A stretch of DNA of 64,000 bases, from positions 47,179-111,178 of the forward strand of contig DASYPP010000009.1 of NCBI GenBank assembly GCA_036006525.1, in the 5' to 3' direction. The position numbers were made by a program, and so were the translations under genes. Positions 63,145 through 64,000 of the stretch are shown piece by piece. This stretch comes from DASYPP01 sp036006525. GTDB lineage: Bacteria; Gemmatimonadota; Gemmatimonadetes; Gemmatimonadales; GWC2-71-9. The notes beneath the pieces were generated by a model. The model was not told where the DNA came from and did no database searches. It saw nothing but the letters and a program-made list of their open reading frames with translations. Numbering within the stretch: position 1 is the stretch's first letter; each line of letters starts with the position of its first letter.

Positions 63145-63663
63145 ATGCTGCTCCGCCGCCATCTCCAGGCCATCGCCGCGCTGCCGTTCGTCGTCACGGT
63201 GGTGATTCCCGTCTGGCTGGCTCGGCGAAACCGGATTTCCATCGGGTTGGGGCACGGTTGGCAGGCGTTGCTGGCGCAATCGGCCGGTCTCGTGCTGCTT
63301 GGCATTGGTGTCTGGATGTTCATCAAGACCGTACGCCAGTTCGGTTCGGAGGGCAGGGGTACCCTCGCACCGTGGGATCCGCCGCGCCAGCTGGTGATCA
63401 ACGGATTGTATCGCTACGTACGGAACCCCATGATCTCCGGGGTCTGTTTCATCCTGCTCGGCGAGGGCTTGCTGCTGCGGTCCCATTCCCACCTCCGGTG
63501 GGCGCTGCTCTTCATCGTGATCAACGCCATCTACATCCCCTTGCTGGAGGAACCTCTTCTCCTGCGCCGGTTCGGGGCGGACTACCGGGAGTATTGCCGC
63601 CACGTGCCCCGGCTGATTCCGCGGCTCAGGCCATGGTCGGGCGGAAATGAATCCCGGTCCTGA
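63145..63663 (+). CDS. isoprenylcysteine carboxyl methyltransferase-like membrane protein
   Basis: 172 residues, three to four membrane helices. The signature of the ICMT/PEMT-like family is GLYRYVRNPMISGVCFILLG and, near the end, FGADYREYCRHVPRLIPR. It would use S-adenosylmethionine at the membrane; the acceptor in bacteria is unknown. It lies 20 bp after the APH-like gene. Confidence 0.88.
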   Translation: MLLRRHLQAIAALPFVVTVVIPVWLARRNRISIGLGHGWQALLAQSAGLVLLGIGVWMFIKTVRQFGSEGRGTLAPWDPPRQLVINGLYRYVRNPMISGVCFILLGEGLLLRSHSHLRWALLFIVINAIYIPLLEEPLLLRRFGADYREYCRHVPRLIPRLRPWSGGNESRS

Positions 63664-63710
63664 GCTGGCGGCCTATATGCTCTCAAACCGTCTCTTGAGG
63701 GCATCGATGG

Positions 63711-63741
63711 GGCCTCCGCCCCCTATAGAGGGAATATCGCG
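63711..63741. repeat. 31-bp direct repeat, copy 2
   Basis: Perfect copy of 62160-62190. Here it also sits inside a wider inverted repeat, GGGCCTCCG-like against CCGGAGGCCC (to about 63757). The surrounding 63664-63836 gap holds no gene. Confidence 0.9.
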
Positions 63742-63836
63742 CCGGGGCCGGAGGCCCTGGTAACCAGGAAAACGCGAGCTGGCTCCTTTTTCCGCGGAGT
63801 TGCGGTCCGCGTGGCAAAGGCGCTAGGCTTTCGCCT

Positions 63837-64000
63837 ATGGCCGACTACCTCCCCAATCCCGCCCGCTACGACTCCATGACCTACCGCCGCTCCGGCCGGA
63901 GCGGCATCCAGCTTCCCGCAATTTCCCTGGGGCTCTGGCACAATTTCGGGGGCGTAGACCGATTCGAAGACGCCCAGGCGATGGTGCGCCGCGCCTTCGA
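63837..64000 (+). CDS. aldo-keto reductase, L-glyceraldehyde 3-phosphate reductase type (5' part)
   Basis: Only the first 54 codons are inside the window. The sequence MADYLPNPARYDSMTYRRSG followed by LPAISLGLWHNFGG matches the N-terminus of YghZ-type aldo-keto reductases, which reduce L-glyceraldehyde 3-phosphate and methylglyoxal with NADPH. The start is ATG at 63837. The active-site Tyr and Lys lie beyond the edge. Confidence 0.85.
   Translation, partial: MADYLPNPARYDSMTYRRSGRSGIQLPAISLGLWHNFGGVDRFEDAQAMVRRAF

Overview
The window looks like a chromosomal segment of a GC-rich, diderm, free-living bacterium. Lipoprotein signals, a BamA-type barrel fused to patatin, the long periplasmic domain of YidC, GWxTD and TPR-kinase proteins and abundant GTG starts fit Gemmatimonadota best. 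That placement is inference: no 16S gene is present.

Region 1 (1-10.3 kb, minus strand) is one long co-directional run, sufR-sufB-sufC-sufD-sufS-sufU-bacilliredoxin-small protein-ABC exporter ATPase/permease-mnmG (cut by the window edge). It is a complete SUF iron-sulfur assembly operon with a Gram-positive-style SufU scaffold and an Fe-S sensing repressor at its head, controlled from an AT-rich intergenic region at 10.10-10.33 kb.

Region 2 (10.3-31.2 kb) is mixed housekeeping and envelope genes: an atypical peptide deformylase, a type Vd patatin autotransporter, a 7Fe ferredoxin, a thioesterase-hydrolase fusion, RNase D, a SufT-like protein, a serine hydrolase, a matrixin-like protease, an MMPL transporter, a pilin-like protein, DNA polymerase I (its proofreading site appears dead), a GWxTD lipoprotein, two Ser/Thr kinases, PyrE and an AraC-type regulator.

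Region 3 (31.2-42.7 kb) is the replication-origin neighbourhood: rnpB, a pair of paralogous secreted proteins, mtgA, dnaN, a candidate oriC with a DnaA-trio, dnaA with a promoter overlapped by a DnaA box, an inserted glycosidase-like lipoprotein gene, then rpmH-rnpA-yidD-yidC-mnmE. rnpA has no usual start codon except one inside rpmH.

Region 4 (42.7-52.1 kb, minus strand) is a tightly coupled run holA-SPOR-mutS-tonB-cbs-ddl-rhomboid-DUF2268. Four of its joints are 4-bp overlaps and one is a 1-bp overlap.

Region 5 (52.1-64 kb) holds a regulator/SRPBCC pair, a Nudix hydrolase, an M16 protease pair, YdcF, a beta-CASP metallohydrolase, upp, tRNA-Phe, a DinB-like protein, an APH-like kinase, a methyltransferase and the start of an aldo-keto reductase. 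Its intergenic gaps carry a striking set of long inverted repeats. These differ in sequence but share a design: arms built of short tandem units. With one more upstream of polA they are the most unusual structure in the window. No transposase, phage gene or CRISPR array was seen.
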